Shown: positions 33,165 to 46,206 of the stretch, one piece after another
How the letters are laid out: every line of letters begins with the position of its first letter
Position numbering within the stretch: position 1 is the stretch's first letter
DNA from: Saxidomus purpurata
Lineage: Eukaryota > Mollusca > Bivalvia > Venerida > Veneridae
Assembly: GCA_022818135.1 (NCBI GenBank)
Contig: JAFMSR010000027.1
Span: 96,699 to 160,698 of the forward strand
DNA length: 64,000 bases
Reading direction: 5' to 3'
Notes under the pieces: model-generated
Database searches by the model: none
Told to the model about the DNA's origin: nothing
Seen by the model: the letters and a program-made list of their open reading frames with translations, nothing else
Program-made: the position numbers and the translations under genes

Positions 33165-34498
33165 ACATTATGTGCTGCCCTACCTTTTCGTAAAGCTCTT
33201 TGTAATTCATGTCTCCGTTCGTTATTCTATGGATGAATATGCCTTGTTGCAAGTAAATTTCAACTGGTGTAAGATCTTTTTGAAGAGTTTCGTACTTTCG
33301 TTATAAAATCTTTGAAGTGCATGTGTTGTTTGTTGATTTTCGTTGAGTTCTCGTTACGATTGTCACGTTTCTGTGCTAGTCTTCATTCCTCTTCCCTTTA
33401 GCCTTTTAAGTGGTCTTATTCTTTTTCTCATCCTCTTTGATTTTCATTTCTCTATCAATGGTGTTATGTAACTGTCTTCACTCGAGAGACTTTCATTTAA
33501 AGGTAACTAATTTTTGTCATGATCACTGTCGTCCAATTCTGAAGACTCATGGGATAATTGTTTAGCTTGTCGTTTTCTTTTGTTTTGTAACCATTTCTGA
33601 ATTTGTCACAAGGGAATATCGTCATCTGAAGATTCACTCTCTGGCTGAGTTGGCTTCTCAGACGGTCTCCTTTGCTGAGCTGGCCTGTCAGGCGGTCTCT
33701 CTGGTTGAGTTGGTTTGTCAGGCGGTCTTGCTGGTTAAGTTGGCTTCTCAGGCGGTATCTCTGGTGGAGCTGGCCTGTCAGGTGGTCTCTCTGGTTGAGT
33801 TGGCCTGTTAGATCGTCTCTCTGGTTGAGTTGGCTTCTCAGGCGGTATCTCTGGTGGAGCTGGCCTGTCAGGTGGTATCTCTGGTTGAGTTGGCCTGTTA
33901 GATCGTCTCTCTGGTTTAGTTGGCTTGTCAGGTGGTATCTCTGGTGGAGTTGGCCTATCAGGTGGTTTCTCTGGTTGAGTTGGCTTATCAGATGGTCTCT
34001 CTGGTTGAGTTGGCTTGTTAAATGGTCTCTGGCTGAGTTGGCCTGTTGGATTGTCTCTCTGGTTGAGTTGGCTTCTCAGACGGTCTTTCTGGTGGGGTTA
34101 GCCTGTCAGGTGGGTTCTCTGGTTGAGTTGGCTTCTCAGACAGTCTCTCTGGCTGAGTTGGCCTGTCAGGTGGTTTCTTTGGTAGAGTTGGCTTGTTAGG
34201 TGGCCTGCCTTGTTGAGTTGGCTTGTCAGGTGGTATATGGTTGAGTTGGCTTCTCAGGTGGTCTCTCTGGTTGAGTTGGCCTGTTAGGTGGTCTCTCTGG
34301 TTAGGTTGGCCTGTTAGGTGGTCTCTCTGGTTTAGTTGGCCTGTTAGGTGGCCTCTCTTGTTGAGTTGGCTTGTCAGGTGGGATCTCTGGTTGAGTTGGT
34401 ATGTCCTGCGATATATCTACATATGGTAGCAGTACGTCTGTGCCTGGAAGTGGTGTAGCGTAGATCTCCTCATCTGACCAATTTAGATCTGCGTCCAT
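33165..34498 (-). pseudogene. Proline-rich decapeptide-repeat protein, damaged
   Basis: Unrecognised gene on the minus strand. It starts at ATG 34498 with an acidic head (MDADLNWSDEEIY, then TPLPGTDVLLPYVDI). About 26 ten-residue repeats follow, of the type PNRPTQPERP or PPDKPTQPEI. Next come an acidic/serine stretch (ESESSDDDIPL), a basic stretch (QKWLQNKRKRQAK) and another acidic patch (SSELDDSDHDKN). Further on, at about 33280-33165, a compact block carries DLTPVEIYLQQGIF and NGDMNYKELYEKVG. One repeat has CAA changed to TAA (about 34302), and a TGA interrupts after DDDIPL. The segments after DSDHDKN are frameshifted. The strand is chosen because head, tail and repeats make sense only on minus. 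The plus-strand W/L/S-rich frame over the same repeats is its shadow. Confidence 0.5.
33640..34420 (-). repeat. 30-bp coding minisatellite
   Basis: About 26 units of the type GGTGGTCTCTCTGGTTGAGT + TGGCCTGTTA (plus strand). The period is 30 bases with occasional 27-base units, so the reading frame survives copy-number change. On the minus strand each unit is one decapeptide. Confidence 0.9.
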
Positions 34499-36079
34499 TT
34501 TGTTAATAAGTTGGCCTTGTGAAGAAAAATGTTTTCATAATAACATGATGGTATCTGAATAGCAAAGAAACAACTCTTAATTGTTTTAGCAATCTTTTTG
34601 ATTCTTTTTTTTTATACGCATTTCAAAATTTTATTGCAAACTCATTAAGTAACGGTAGCCAGAATGGCTCAACAGAAAAACATGGAGGAAATACTACAGA
34701 AAATGTAGCAACAAGTTTTCAATATTTTGTTTGTTAGATCTTTTCAGTACTTTGTTTAACTTTTTTTGTTCAAATACCCATATTTACAAACGAATATCAT
34801 AATGTCATAAAGAATTTAATTTGTTGCCAAAAGGTCTCATTAAAACTCCGTTGCATCAAGTAAGTTGCAGTCATTATAAAATACTCCTAAATATATGTAA
34901 CTTAATAACTCAACAGTCGCTTTATAAAATATAAAAAAATAAAGTTTACTTACCACTAGTATACACAGTTTGTTGTATTCTTTACATGTCATACATACAG
35001 CTTAAACAGAAATTCCTGTGGACTACATTTATCCTTTCAACATAATCTTCACACAACAAGAACAAAACAGACAACAATATATCACCTTACAAAATAAAGT
35101 CTGGCAAAATCTTCAACATAGATGTATCTACAAACTAGTGTACATTGCCTGGACAGTGAAAATATTGAAGGGCTTATCAGCACATTGTTATGTTGTTGAT
35201 GCCTTCTGGCCATATCTGTTTAGTTCATGAGCCCTTATGGACCTATAATTTTTCACTGTTTGCTGTTGAGTCCTTTTTCAAAAATGGCAAAATATGTCCT
35301 ATTTATACAAATGTAGCTACAATATCAATTTTACTTGAGGATAGTTAAAATATGTCATAAAGTCAATTTTGACGAAATCTGCTGTTGAGACCGCCTGGTT
35401 CTTAAGGGGCGAATAGTAGTTAAATTCAATATAATTTAAGAAATAAGGAACTGAATGAAATATTTGTTTGTAGATAAAAAATAAATCACATGTAAAAAAA
35501 TCTCTGGAATCTACGGAAGTTTACCGACATTTTCCGATCTTCGAAATTATGGCGGGAAATCTTTACAGTCGTCCTACCTTAATATTCAACTTACACAAAT
35601 CTATGGTTACTATTTACTATTTTTAAAACCCGAAGTGTAAGTTCACATTCTTCAAGATTTTTTTTTATAATTGAAGAATATAAAGAGAAAGAAGAAAGAA
35701 AAAGATATATGTAATGACAGAGAAGAACTAAAAAGCTCTACAGGTTCAAAATGTTCTGCTTTTTAAAAATGTTACTAAATATGTTTTAGTTTTATCTATC
35801 TAGCGTGTATTATGACATAAACTCCCTCAAAGTTTTATTTTTCATTGTTGCTATTACATGTTCTAATATTACTTTACTGTTCAAATAGTACCTACACATT
35901 TCAACGGTAGGTTAAGTTTTGTTGTACTTGTATTTAAATATAAAACACTTTGCTAAAATAATAATGAAACTATCGATATCTAGTTTCTTCCTTTCTAATT
36001 GTTGCTCTCATAAACAATAAGAGATAGTTTCAAATGTCAATGGAGTTATATCATATCATTTATTTATGTATTTCCATTC
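34499..36079. other. Intergenic, no gene recognised
   Basis: AT-rich, motif-free. The short frame at 35018-35230 has no recognisable feature. Confidence 0.45.
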
Positions 36080-36793
36080 AAAACTGTTGGATTATTTCAC
36101 ACTCCCAAAACAAGTGTTGAACGGTTTCTTGAGCCATAGAACAAAAGTCACAAAGATTACTCGGAACTATCTTACATTTAAACAAGAAAACATTATTTGG
36201 AATAATTCCCATTATATATTTGTATTGCAATTCTCTTAATTTACTATCTATTGTACATTGAATTAGTTATATAAATACTTTTTTCCAATTAATATTATCA
36301 TTCTCTCACTTTTGTATTGTTTTATTTTCGGGCATGCTTACATTTTTCACCTCTATAATTATTATTATAAAGCATTTTATTTATTTTAGTTTCTGGCGTT
36401 ATTAAATCAGGTAATCTGGTATTACTGTTCCTTGCATTGACTCCTGTATCATGTTTTGTTTCTAATTTTTGTCTATGGAAGAAAGTAATGAATAATACTT
36501 AAAAAATTAGATGTGTGTATATTATACACATTTTGCAGTTAAGAAAATGTAGAACACTATTATCAAACCATCTTTTTGTAAAAGAATGTGCTTCCAGTTG
36601 AATCAATAATAAATCAGATATTCTATATCATCTGTTCGAAAACGAAGTAATATTCTCACAAAAATTAATAAAACACCACGCGAAAAGAATTTCATCAAGA
36701 AAGGTATACGCTTTTATTTTGAGTACTTCCTTACTATTGCAGTTACATATAAAACAGTGGTGCCGCCTTTTTTAGTTCATTTCTATATATATT

Positions 36794-38251
36794 GTTATGT
36801 TCAGGGAAATGAACAAAACCGTTAACAACAGAATAGAACTGAACTTTAACTGAACTTACTTACTTATGAACTTGTATGAACTGTACTTGAACTGATCTGT
36901 GAGCTATCTCGAATTCATTCCCATTTAAGATGGATTCTGTTGATGTTAACCAGCCATAAAATGTACGATGAGCTAAGTTTCACTATTTAAAGATAAAGAG
37001 ACATTTTTATGAAGTAATTTTGATGAACTTTTACATTAAACATTTATTGTTGCTCTTGTGAAGCACAAAGTGCAAATCTATAAAGTCAACTTGTTATATA
37101 CAATAAACAACAGTATTTTAACTTCTAAATAACTTAGATTGTCACAGATAATGACTTCGTAAAAACTGTAGCTATCTATGCAAGACGAAAATGGCTTTCC
37201 ATAGTTTTTTACGCGCAACGAAAATGGCGGACCAGTAGACCGTGACTGACTATTGACAAAATCAATCCAATAAACAGTGCTTCACAACAAAGTTTAACAG
37301 CCGACAACGTACTTTGTAAAATCTACTGAATAATCTCTAAGAATCAAATGAGCGTAGTTGTCTATCGGAAATTCTAGTATGAACTGAGCTAATCAACCGA
37401 AAATCTGGGCCCTTTTATACCCATACGCTAAAAACAACCCAAAATTGTGGTTGAAGAGGTTGATCAACCTAATTCGGTCGTGGCTGCTTCCACAAGTGAT
37501 CGTTTCTCCCAACAACCTTGGTCGGTTTGACCAGAAATGGTTAAAAAACTAATACTGGACTTTAACAGTAAAAACAATAAAATCTGAAGTTATTCACATT
37601 ATGTATCATATTCAAAGGCTATTTAAACCAGTTCTATACCTTAGGAAAGCTGAAACATGCAATGTTCTGTAGACTCATGTTTTGTTTACAAGTTTGACAG
37701 ATAGTTGTCCGTAACAACCAACTAGATCGGTCCACAATGCATTGCGATTAAATGGCTGCCACAGTGAGAAGTAAACACATTTAACTCAATAAATGCCTAA
37801 ATCTGCAGAAATACATGGAATTAACTAAAGTTACTTAGCAGAATAGTGCAGAAATGTGTGTGCTACAGGTTGCAATAAGATTTCTTAACATGGCAATGGA
37901 TTAAAGTGCAAAAATAATGCATAGAAGTTGGAAATATACATGTATCACGAAAACTGAACAAACTGTGATAGGAATTCAACCGTTCAAAAGTGACTTACAA
38001 GTAGTACAGATTTAAACTAGCTTATAACCTGTATAAATGAGTCTGTGGTTTTGATTTTTAAATGAAACTCATCTCATCGTACATTTTATGGCTGGTTAAC
38101 ATCAACAGAATCCATCTAAAATGGGAATGAATTCGAGATAGCTCACAGATCAGTTCAAGTGCAGTTCATACAAGTTCATTAGTAAGTAAGTTCAGTTAAA
38201 GTTCAGTTCTATTCTGTTATTAACAGTTTTGTTCATTTCCCTGAACATAAC
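36794..38251. mobile_element. 1,458-bp non-autonomous TIR element inserted in LINE C
   Basis: The ends GTTATGTTCAGGGAAATGAA and its reverse complement define TIRs of about 190 bp (to about 36990 and from about 38062) that differ at only a handful of positions by eye. ATT lies directly outside both ends (36791-36793, 38252-38254), consistent with a 3-bp target duplication. No coding capacity. The TIRs contain repeated GAACTGAAC/GAACTT-type motifs. LINE C sequence resumes on both sides, so it is a later insertion. The superfamily is not decided. Confidence 0.85.
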
Positions 38252-39399
38252 ATTATTGCCATATTGAAGAGTTTTCAAATGAATCCTTTTGACCAAACTG
38301 GCTGATAATTATGTTCATTCTCATAATGTTGCATGATAGTATTCATTGCTATTTCATCTAGTTTAGAATCCCATAAAAAGTCAAACATAAGATGGTTTAG
38401 TTTATTTACTAATTCAGTTGGAGGGTTGGTCAACACTGTTAAAGAATGTATAAGGTTTAGGAGAGCAAACGTTTTTAAAACAATCATCTTTATCAGTAAA
38501 TGACAACTTTCACTTTTTCCACATGGCAAGTGTATGTTTGAACTGTGTATTTTTTGGCTCAAAATTAAGTTTGTGTATATTTAATTTGTCATTTGTGAAT
38601 AAGATTCCAAATGTCGTTGCCTGCTCTGATGTCCATCTAAATGATTTTTCGTTACAGTAGGTTAGTTTTGAGTTTCAGAGAGAACGAACTCTCATAACAG
38701 TTCATTTAGAATCATTCAAATGTAAACCGGAAATACGGCTAAATGTGTGTAATATACAAATACGTATTTCAAATGATTTCATGGACTCATGTAAGGAGAA
38801 ACTTGTGTCATCAGCAAACAGTGTTTCTTTTATCTCAACATTTGACAAGCGTATTCATTTTATTTCATGGTTATTTCTTAAAGCCATAGAAAGTATTTCA
38901 ATACATTTAACGGAAATATAAGGCGAAAGAGGAGAGCCTTGACGAGCTCCCTTCTTGATGTTGAAAAATTTGAAGAAGAAAACAACATTGTTTGATATGT
39001 AGCTTTTAGCATGAAAAAAAACCAGATTTACCCATTTTATTAATGATTCTCCGATGCTAAAGTATGCTAAACACTTGAAAATATCTTAAATATCAAAAGC
39101 CTTGTGAAAGTCCCAGAAAAAACAACAATTCCTGGTTCTTTTGTGAAAGTCCCAGAAAAAACAACAATTCCTGGTTCTTCGTTTTAATTAAGTTTGTCTG
39201 TAATATCGTATAAACCCTTAAATTGTCCCTTATATAACTACCTTTAATGAACCCTGTTTTATCCCTTTAACAATGTTTGTTAAGACTTTTTTTTATTTTG
39301 TTTGCAATTGATTTCGATGCTATTTTAAAATCTCACAGTAAATAAAGAAATTGGTCTCAAATTATTGATGTATGTAAGTTTCCTGTCTTTCTTATTTAA

Positions 39400-40329
39400 G
39401 GGGGGTCACTGCTGAAATTCAAACTAACAAGAAATTTTATTGACCCTGTTTTTTATGGAGACTAACATATTGCTAGTTAATTTCTGGAAAAATAATGATG
39501 GGTCAATGACTTAACTTTTTCGCAATATCAATATTTAGTGATACACTATCAGATAAGGTGCTTAATGCAGAATTAGCTAGAATTTTCGTATTGTAAATGT
39601 TTATGTATGTGGTGTATGTTTCAGATAGGGTATCAATTTTTAATCTCTTCTAATGTAGTATGTCATACTTTAGGATGAAAACATAGAGATAGTGGTATTT
39701 CTATCATCATCTGAAAAAATATTACGCTCCTTATTATTACCCCACCCACTTTACTAAAATTCATTTTTTCAATTTTTGATCAATGAATATTTCATGATAA
39801 AGGAATAACAAGGTTTTTCAGATATTTTGCCTACAGTTTGATTAAAACCTCAGTTTTAGAATGCAAAAATAATAAATGGGGGTCAATGTGCATATAAGAA
39901 AGAAATTCAATAAAAAATGACAAAAAAATGTGTTGTTTAGATTTCGACGTGCTTTGAGATATGACGGCATAGGTCTGTAACAAAGAACTGTAAAAGGAAC
40001 TAGTTATTAATGAATTTTTTATATCCTAACAATTGTTCTTGTAATACAGTTTGAATTAAGCAAATATCTTAAACGGTTTTTGTGAAATGACTATTTTTGT
40101 ACCCCTACCCCCAATTTGGCATATGACAAAATTTCTCAATTTAGTCACAAAATTTGAGGTCAAAATATTTTTTCCCAAAAATGTTCAATTTTTTTACACT
40201 AAAATATTCCTATTGTGCCTAAGTTTACTACTACATAATTATTTTTTCCAGTTAACTCATCATTTTTTAAATATAACAAATGTAAATTTCCGGAAGTGCA
40301 AAAATCCAAAACCTCACCAGTGATCCCCC
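39400..40329. mobile_element. 930-bp TTAA-flanked miniature element inserted in LINE C
   Basis: TTAA stands at 39396-39399 and 40330-40333. Between them the ends are GGGGGGTCACTG and CAGTGATCCCCC. TTAA duplication is the hallmark of piggyBac and Kolobok families. There is no transposase gene. LINE C coding motifs stop at one TTAA (TQGIISL) and resume at the other (NLRPISL), marking a clean insertion. Confidence 0.82.
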
Positions 40330-41162
40330 TTAAGAGTGAAATTATTCCTTGTGTTTGCATATCAGGAAACTTTCCTGTATGAAGATAATAGTTAAGACAG
40401 TTGATATGATAAGTTTTAATGTCATTACACAAACCTTACATATATACAATTCTACAGTGATTCCGCCTGATCCCGGACTATTCATGTTTTTCATTTCTTT
40501 AACACTATCCATCATTCATTCACAACAAGAAGGGCTTCACAATCATTTTTGGTTTCTTCGTTTAATGTATTTTATGAATTCAAAGGGGGAAATCTCATCA
40601 TTTTCAAGAGCAGTCTTTGGCATACAGAGATTCATAGAATAGTTGAGAACATTTAAGAATATCTTGCAAATCAATAATGTGTCGTTCATTAACGTCTAGC
40701 TTTTTATCATTTTTTTTCTTCGGCTTTTTTCTATTCAAGATTTGCAAAGTATTTTGTGTTTTTCTCAGCACCTTCGATCCATTTAGCTGTAGTCCTTTAT
40801 AATATTCCATTTGTTTTTTTATCTCTTATTCAGTTTAAGTGTTGTTCTCCTTCTTCAGTTTGTTTAGAAAACTTTCATTGTTTGATTCAACGCTTTAATT
40901 GTGTTTCTAATTTCCTTATATTGTTTTCTGTAGTATTATATAGTTCAGATTGTTGTTTCTTATACTTAACCGGCTATCTAATTGACACATCTCGTATCCA
41001 ACCTTTTATTACTTCTCTTAGCGTATTGGGGTTAGCTTCTTTATTTATGTGTGTTATTTATGTTATAGAATTTCGGATTTTTATTGATATTCTTCATGTA
41101 AAATTAGACTACTATTTACTTTCATTTTTGTTTCTTTAATGTTAACTCGGTCCAAAGAGTGA

Positions 41163-41177
41163 TCGGAGCGGTAACCT
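41163..41177 (+). repeat. 15-bp direct repeat at the left junction of LINE A
   Basis: TCGGAGCGGTAACCT occurs here and again at 46202-46216, on either side of the LINE A unit. Read on minus it encodes the GYRS of LINE C's endonuclease, so it looks like the target-site duplication of LINE A, although part of the right copy may belong to LINE A coding sequence. A third copy, at 60341-60355, lies in the duplicated block. Confidence 0.65.
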
Positions 41178-42751
41178 TTTCTTTTTTTTCTTTTATTTCT
41201 GATATTCATGTACACAAAAATCATATAATATCGTGATATCAAAATAATTTATACAGTTGTCAATATTCATTTTTTTTTAAGTACATGAAACATTTTTTAT
41301 AAAGTCAAGTGATGCTTTGTCAAAGAGGCCACATATACTAATGTGGTGCAAAAAATAGCAAAGAAGTTTTTAAGAGTTAATGAGAATAGATCAGAACGTT
41401 TCCATATGTTTTAATTTATGAAATGAGATGAAAAAACAACATTTCTGAAGAGGATGTAAAAAAAAAACTATTTATTTTTTTGACTGTTGTTCTTGATTTA
41501 GTCAGTCAAAAATGACCATTTTTCATTATGCTTCATTAGTTTGTCATTGACTTAGGCTATTTCCTTTTCAATAATTATTCTTAACATCAGGTACGATTTA
41601 AAACTTTTAAAACTAGGCAACATGTCTTTGTGTTTTGCTTGAAAAATGTACGTTTTCATTGTTTCTATCATAAAATTTATAGCATGCATATTTATTTTTC
41701 TTTTTTCTTCTTATTTTACTCTCGGTAACATGGTTTTTCAGATATCTGTTATCATACATGTGTCATGTATTATTTAATCTGAAACAAATTAGTAAATAGG
41801 TGGAAATAGTTTTTTCATACAATTTTGAAACTTGTTTAATATTGATTATATCTCTTTTGACGAATTTGTTATTTAATTATTCGATATCTAGGAAAAATTA
41901 ACAAAATAGATAATTCGGCATGGTACTCTTTTAAAAGTAATTGTTCTTGATTATATACTGACTCATTTTTGTGGACATTTTTGTGGCTACTGAATTATGA
42001 TTTGAAGTAGAACATGCCACTTTTAGGTATACAAAAGCCACCTTTTTGTCAAGATGAATTATAGTTCTTATGAATTAAAAGTGATTTTATGAGAAATATT
42101 GAAGAAAGTAAAAAGAAAACTAGATAGCAAAAATTGTTTTGTATTTTATAGTGGTTGTTGTTGTTGTGTAAGTAAATGCTTCTAGGGTTGCTCATGAGCC
42201 AGCATAACATGTTAACAGCAGAGAAACAATATGATTTTAAGCTTCTTTTTTGTCTTACAGAAACATTATTTTTGAAAACCACCTTGTGTCCTTGTTGTTG
42301 TTGTAGTTTCGGTTCATGCTACTTTTGATTAAAAAATTTCACATATAAAATAATCAAATAGATGAGAAAATATAGCATGCCAGGAACATTTTTTCATGTT
42401 TTCTCTTCTGCTAATGTTTGTTGATGTTTTTATTCCGGAACGTGCTACTATTGACTCATTTCTGTATGCTTCACTGACAAGTCATAGGTTTTTCAGAAAA
42501 ATAATAGCATATTTTTCAAACAGATGTTAAAAAATAGCGACGTTTAAAAACATTTTGAATAACAAATGCATATAACAGAATGCAAAAGTTGACCGCTACA
42601 TAATGTATTGACCTGTATGCCAAAACATAATACTTTATGTAACAGTAAAGCCCAAATGATCAAATGATATAAACAATGTATTTCTCAAAAAAAATTAACA
42701 GAACGTTTACATATGAATTTACTAATTTATTCTTACAATATTGTGAACAAC
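41178..42751 (+). other. 5' leader of LINE A
   Basis: AT-rich leader of about 1.57 kb between the insertion junction and the first ORF2 motif. It matches 60356-61613 closely except for a stretch of about 370 bases (about 42125-42495) present only here. No ORF1 is seen in it, so LINE A may encode only one protein or may have lost ORF1. On the minus strand it has only short frames. Confidence 0.6.
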
Positions 42752-45700
42752 ATGATTCTTGTAAACTCTTTTAATGTAAGTGGATTAGGAAAAAACGACA
42801 AAAGGTAGAAAATCTTTAGATATTTAATTGAAAAAAAAAGACATTTGTTTACTACAAGAAGCTCACTGCTCAGAAAATAATAAAGAAAAATGGAAATCGG
42901 AAGGGGATGGGGAAGCTTTTTTAGCCGTAAAAATAGTTACAAAGAAGGAGTTGCGATATTACAAAACCGTACGTTTTCCGGAAAAATAAATGGATTTAAA
43001 GAAATAATAAATGGACGACTTATATCCATAGACTTAGAACTAAACGAAAGACAATTTACTATTTTTAATATGTATGGACCAAATACAGACAGTTGTGAAA
43101 TATTTAAGATATTAAACGACGAAATAGCCAAGAATACAGATAAAAATATTATAATTGGAGGGGACTATAATACAGTAATAGATATAAATAAAGATAAAAA
43201 GCATGGAAGAACAGACACTCACAAAAAATGTAGAACATTTTTAAAGGAAATTTTAGACACTAATTCACTAGTAGATATATGGAGATTACTAAATCTAAAT
43301 AAATTTCAATATACATGGCATTCGAATTCAAAACCTGTTATTTTCAGTAGACTAGATTACTTTCTCATATCAGATACAATAGTAAATATAGTAAAATACT
43401 GTAAAATAGTACCGGGTTATAAAACTGACCACTCAATAGTTGAACTATCAATTGATTTTATAAAGGATGACCGAGGCCCTTGGTACTTCAAGTTAAATGA
43501 TAACTTATTACTGGATGAAGAATATCAGAACAAAATAAAACAGAGTATCATCGAAATAACAGACATTAATAAAAATACAACTCCTAACATACTATGGGAA
43601 ATAATAAAAGGTAACATAAGAAATGAACCTATTAAATATGCAACATACAAAATGAATACGGAGAGAACAAAAGAAAAAAAGTTAAAGGAAGAAATAGAAA
43701 ATGAACTTATCGAAAAGCAGGGATACTCAGAAGAATTAAAAAGAAAATTGGACGAGAAAAAACAGGAAATAGATAATATTATTGACATAAAAGTAAATGG
43801 CCTAATAATAAGACCGAAAGCGATAAGCATTGAGGGAAATGAAAACAATACCAAGTATTTTGCGAACCTAGAAAAACGAAATGCGAAAAATACAACTATA
43901 TACAAATTGATCATCAAAGACAAAGAAATTACAAATCCAGAAGATATAATAAAAGAAGAAGTAATGTATTATAGTAGATTGTATTCAAAAAAGAACAAAA
44001 CAGGTTCACATGTGTAGGAATACAATTTCTTTGCAGATAACAATTATAAATTGAATGAAGAAGATAAAACAAAATGCGAAGGTCAACTAACGGAAAATGA
44101 ATGCTTTCAAGCACTAAAAGAAATGCAAAATCAAAAAAGTCCGGGGTCAGATGGAATATCCGTAGAATTTTATAAATTATATTGGGAAGATATATAAATA
44201 TTTTATTTAGAATCAATATACTACTCATACAAAATTGGAAAGTTAAATGATCTACAAAAACAAAGAATTTTGTCTTTACTGCCAAAACTAAATAAAATAC
44301 ATCACTATTGATTAACTGGCGACCAATAAGTTTATTAAACGTAGATTATAAAATAGCAACAAAGGCGATAGCAAATAGGTTGAAAAGAGTTTTGAATACA
44401 TTAATAAGTCAATCGCAAACAGGATTTGTAAAAGGAAGGTATATAGAAGAAGATGTACGCACAATATTTGAAACCATCGAAATTTTAAATGAACACGAAC
44501 AACCAGGTTTACTTTTCTTCGCTGATTTTGAAAATAAAACCTTCGACAGCCTAGACCACGAATTCATGATTAATTGCTTAAAATATTTTAACTTTGGCAA
44601 CTCATTTATACGATGGGTAAATACCTTTTATACAGATATATCAAGTATCATATTGCATAATGGTCATTTTCTGAACCTGTTCAGATACAACGAGGTGTCA
44701 GACAAGGATGCCCTCTATCACCCCCCTTATTCATTCTCTGTATAGAACTGTTCACAAATTTTATTGCTAAAGACAAAATCATAAAAGGCATAAAATTCAC
44801 GAAAAAGAAATCAAACAATCCTTATTTGCAGATGATGCAACTTTTTTCAATAGCGGTGCTAAAGAATCATTTGAAAAATTAGTATCAGTAATAACAAACT
44901 TTGAATATGCCTCTTGTCTCAAACTAAATAGTGACAAATCCGTTATTATGCGAATTGGATCACTAAGAAAAACAAATTTAACATATTGTCAGAATAAGAA
45001 TTTTACATGGACGTCAGAAAATGCAAAAACATTAGGTATGATTTTACAAATAATCCACAAAAAATATCACATTAAACTTATATCCAAAACTTATAAATTT
45101 TAAGAACTGTTTGAAACAATGGCAACACAGAAAACTCACTTCACTTGGCAAAATTACAGTTATTAAGTCATTTGCACTTCCAAAACTAATATATCTCTTA
45201 TCGCTACTACAAAATCCACACGAGGACATTTTGAAAGACATTAGTAAAACTATGTATAATTTCATATGGGACGGTAAACCAGATAAAATCAAACGAGAAT
45301 TGCTGACTTTAGAATATGAATTAGGAGGTTTAAAAATGGTAGACATAAAAAAATATATGTATTCAATTAAATATTGTTGGATAAAAAGACTTACTGACAC
45401 TAAAAACAAAGGAGATTGGAAAATATTTTATGAAAATATAATAAAACAATATGGAGGATACCTTATTTTTGATTGCAATATCAGTGTAAAAGACGCAGAA
45501 CAATTATGTCCAAAAAATAGCTTCTTCTCATACATATTAAAAGCGTGGTAAACAATAAAGCCATTCGAGCACAACGTGGACGGAAAACAGATAATTTGGA
45601 ATAACTCTAAAATAAAAATACAAAACAAATGGTTTATAATGAGAACTGGTATGATAAAGGTATATTACATCTTGAACATTTTTTTGATTACAGAATAAAT

Positions 45701-46206
45701 TTTTTTTATACTTTTGAGATGTTTCAATTTTTATACAATATACCAAATAAAGACTTCCTAAAATACTATCAGCTTATTAGTAATGTACCAAAGAAAATCA
45801 AAGACAACTTAAGAAAAGAACATTTATCCAACTCTCCGAGAGAACAATACCTTCAAGAAAAACTAAAACAATCAAAACAACCGAACAAAACGTTAAAATT
45901 AAAAACTGAATCAGCATGGGAAAAAAGCCTCCAAAAACAGAATATTGATTGGAAAATAATTTATTGTAAAATTTTCAAGACAACCATAGATACAAAACTA
46001 AGAAATTAGTCCCAACAAATGCTTACTTATTCAAATGTAAATTAATACATTCAAAACTGTGTGATTTTTGTAGCATGTATGAAGAAACAATTGAACATCA
46101 TTTTTGGACATGTAGACATACTCAACATTTATGGAAACAGTTAAGCAACTTTTTAAATACAAAGTCTCAAAATTGTACTATCAAACAAGAAGACGCATAT
46201 TTCGGA
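42752..46206 (+). pseudogene. LINE A: L1/Tx1-like endonuclease-reverse transcriptase, frameshifted
   Basis: It would nick DNA and reverse-transcribe its RNA. Endonuclease: ATG 42752 with NSFNVSGLGKNDK, then in another frame ICLLQEAHCS (about 42844). The longest open piece, 42890-44017, has IFNMYGPN, IIGGDYNTVID, FSRLDYFLIS and GYKTDHSIVEL (catalytic N, D and H visible), plus a Lys/Glu-rich linker. RT: QKSPGSDGISVEFY (about 44130), LINWRPISLL (44305 on), TGFVKGRYIEEDVR, FFADFENKTFDSLDHEF (altered from F-D-F-E-K-A-F-D), GVRQGCPLSPPLF (about 44695), SLFADDATFF (about 44815), then LPKLIYLLSLLQNP and YNFIWDGKPDKIKRE. C-terminal motif: CDFCSMYEETIEHHFWTC (about 46060-46115). At least six frame changes and stops make it inactive. 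It ends mid-protein at the right 15-bp repeat, with no poly-A tail. Confidence 0.88.

Larger units (their letters stand above)
36080..41177 (-). pseudogene. LINE C: L1/Tx1-like ORF2 on the minus strand, split by two nested elements
   Basis: Endonuclease-RT protein remnants read leftwards from 41177. The end of the endonuclease domain is GYRSDHSLDRVN (41177-41140), then the linker NTLREVIKGWIRDVSIR (about 41020-40970). The RT follows: NSPGSGGITVELY (about 40480), YLHTGKFPDMQTQGIISL (just right of 40333), and after a nested element NLRPISL (about 39365) and GARQGSPLSP (about 38950). Next is TVLTNPPTELVNKLNHLMFDFLWDSKLDE (about 38440-38350), then the second nested element. The C-terminal Cys/His motif is CDFCSMAQETVQHLFWEC (about 36160-36105), ending at the stop near 36082. 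Many stops and frameshifts are present. A 37-bp tandem duplication lies at 39105-39180. The upstream part of the endonuclease was displaced by LINE A. It is inactive. Confidence 0.82.

Noticed and set aside
33672..34429. Plus-strand W/L/S-rich repeat proteins (175 and 68 codons)
   Set aside because: Shadow of the 30-bp minisatellite; start context, flanking acidic/basic segments and tail make sense only on the minus strand.
39105..39180. CRISPR-like direct repeats
   Set aside because: Only two 37-bp copies back to back without spacers, inside a LINE: a simple tandem duplication.
43525..44285. Minus-strand hydrophobic frames across LINE A
   Set aside because: Antisense shadows of Lys/Asn/Ile-rich LINE coding sequence; the same pattern recurs in LINE B at 62408-63089.
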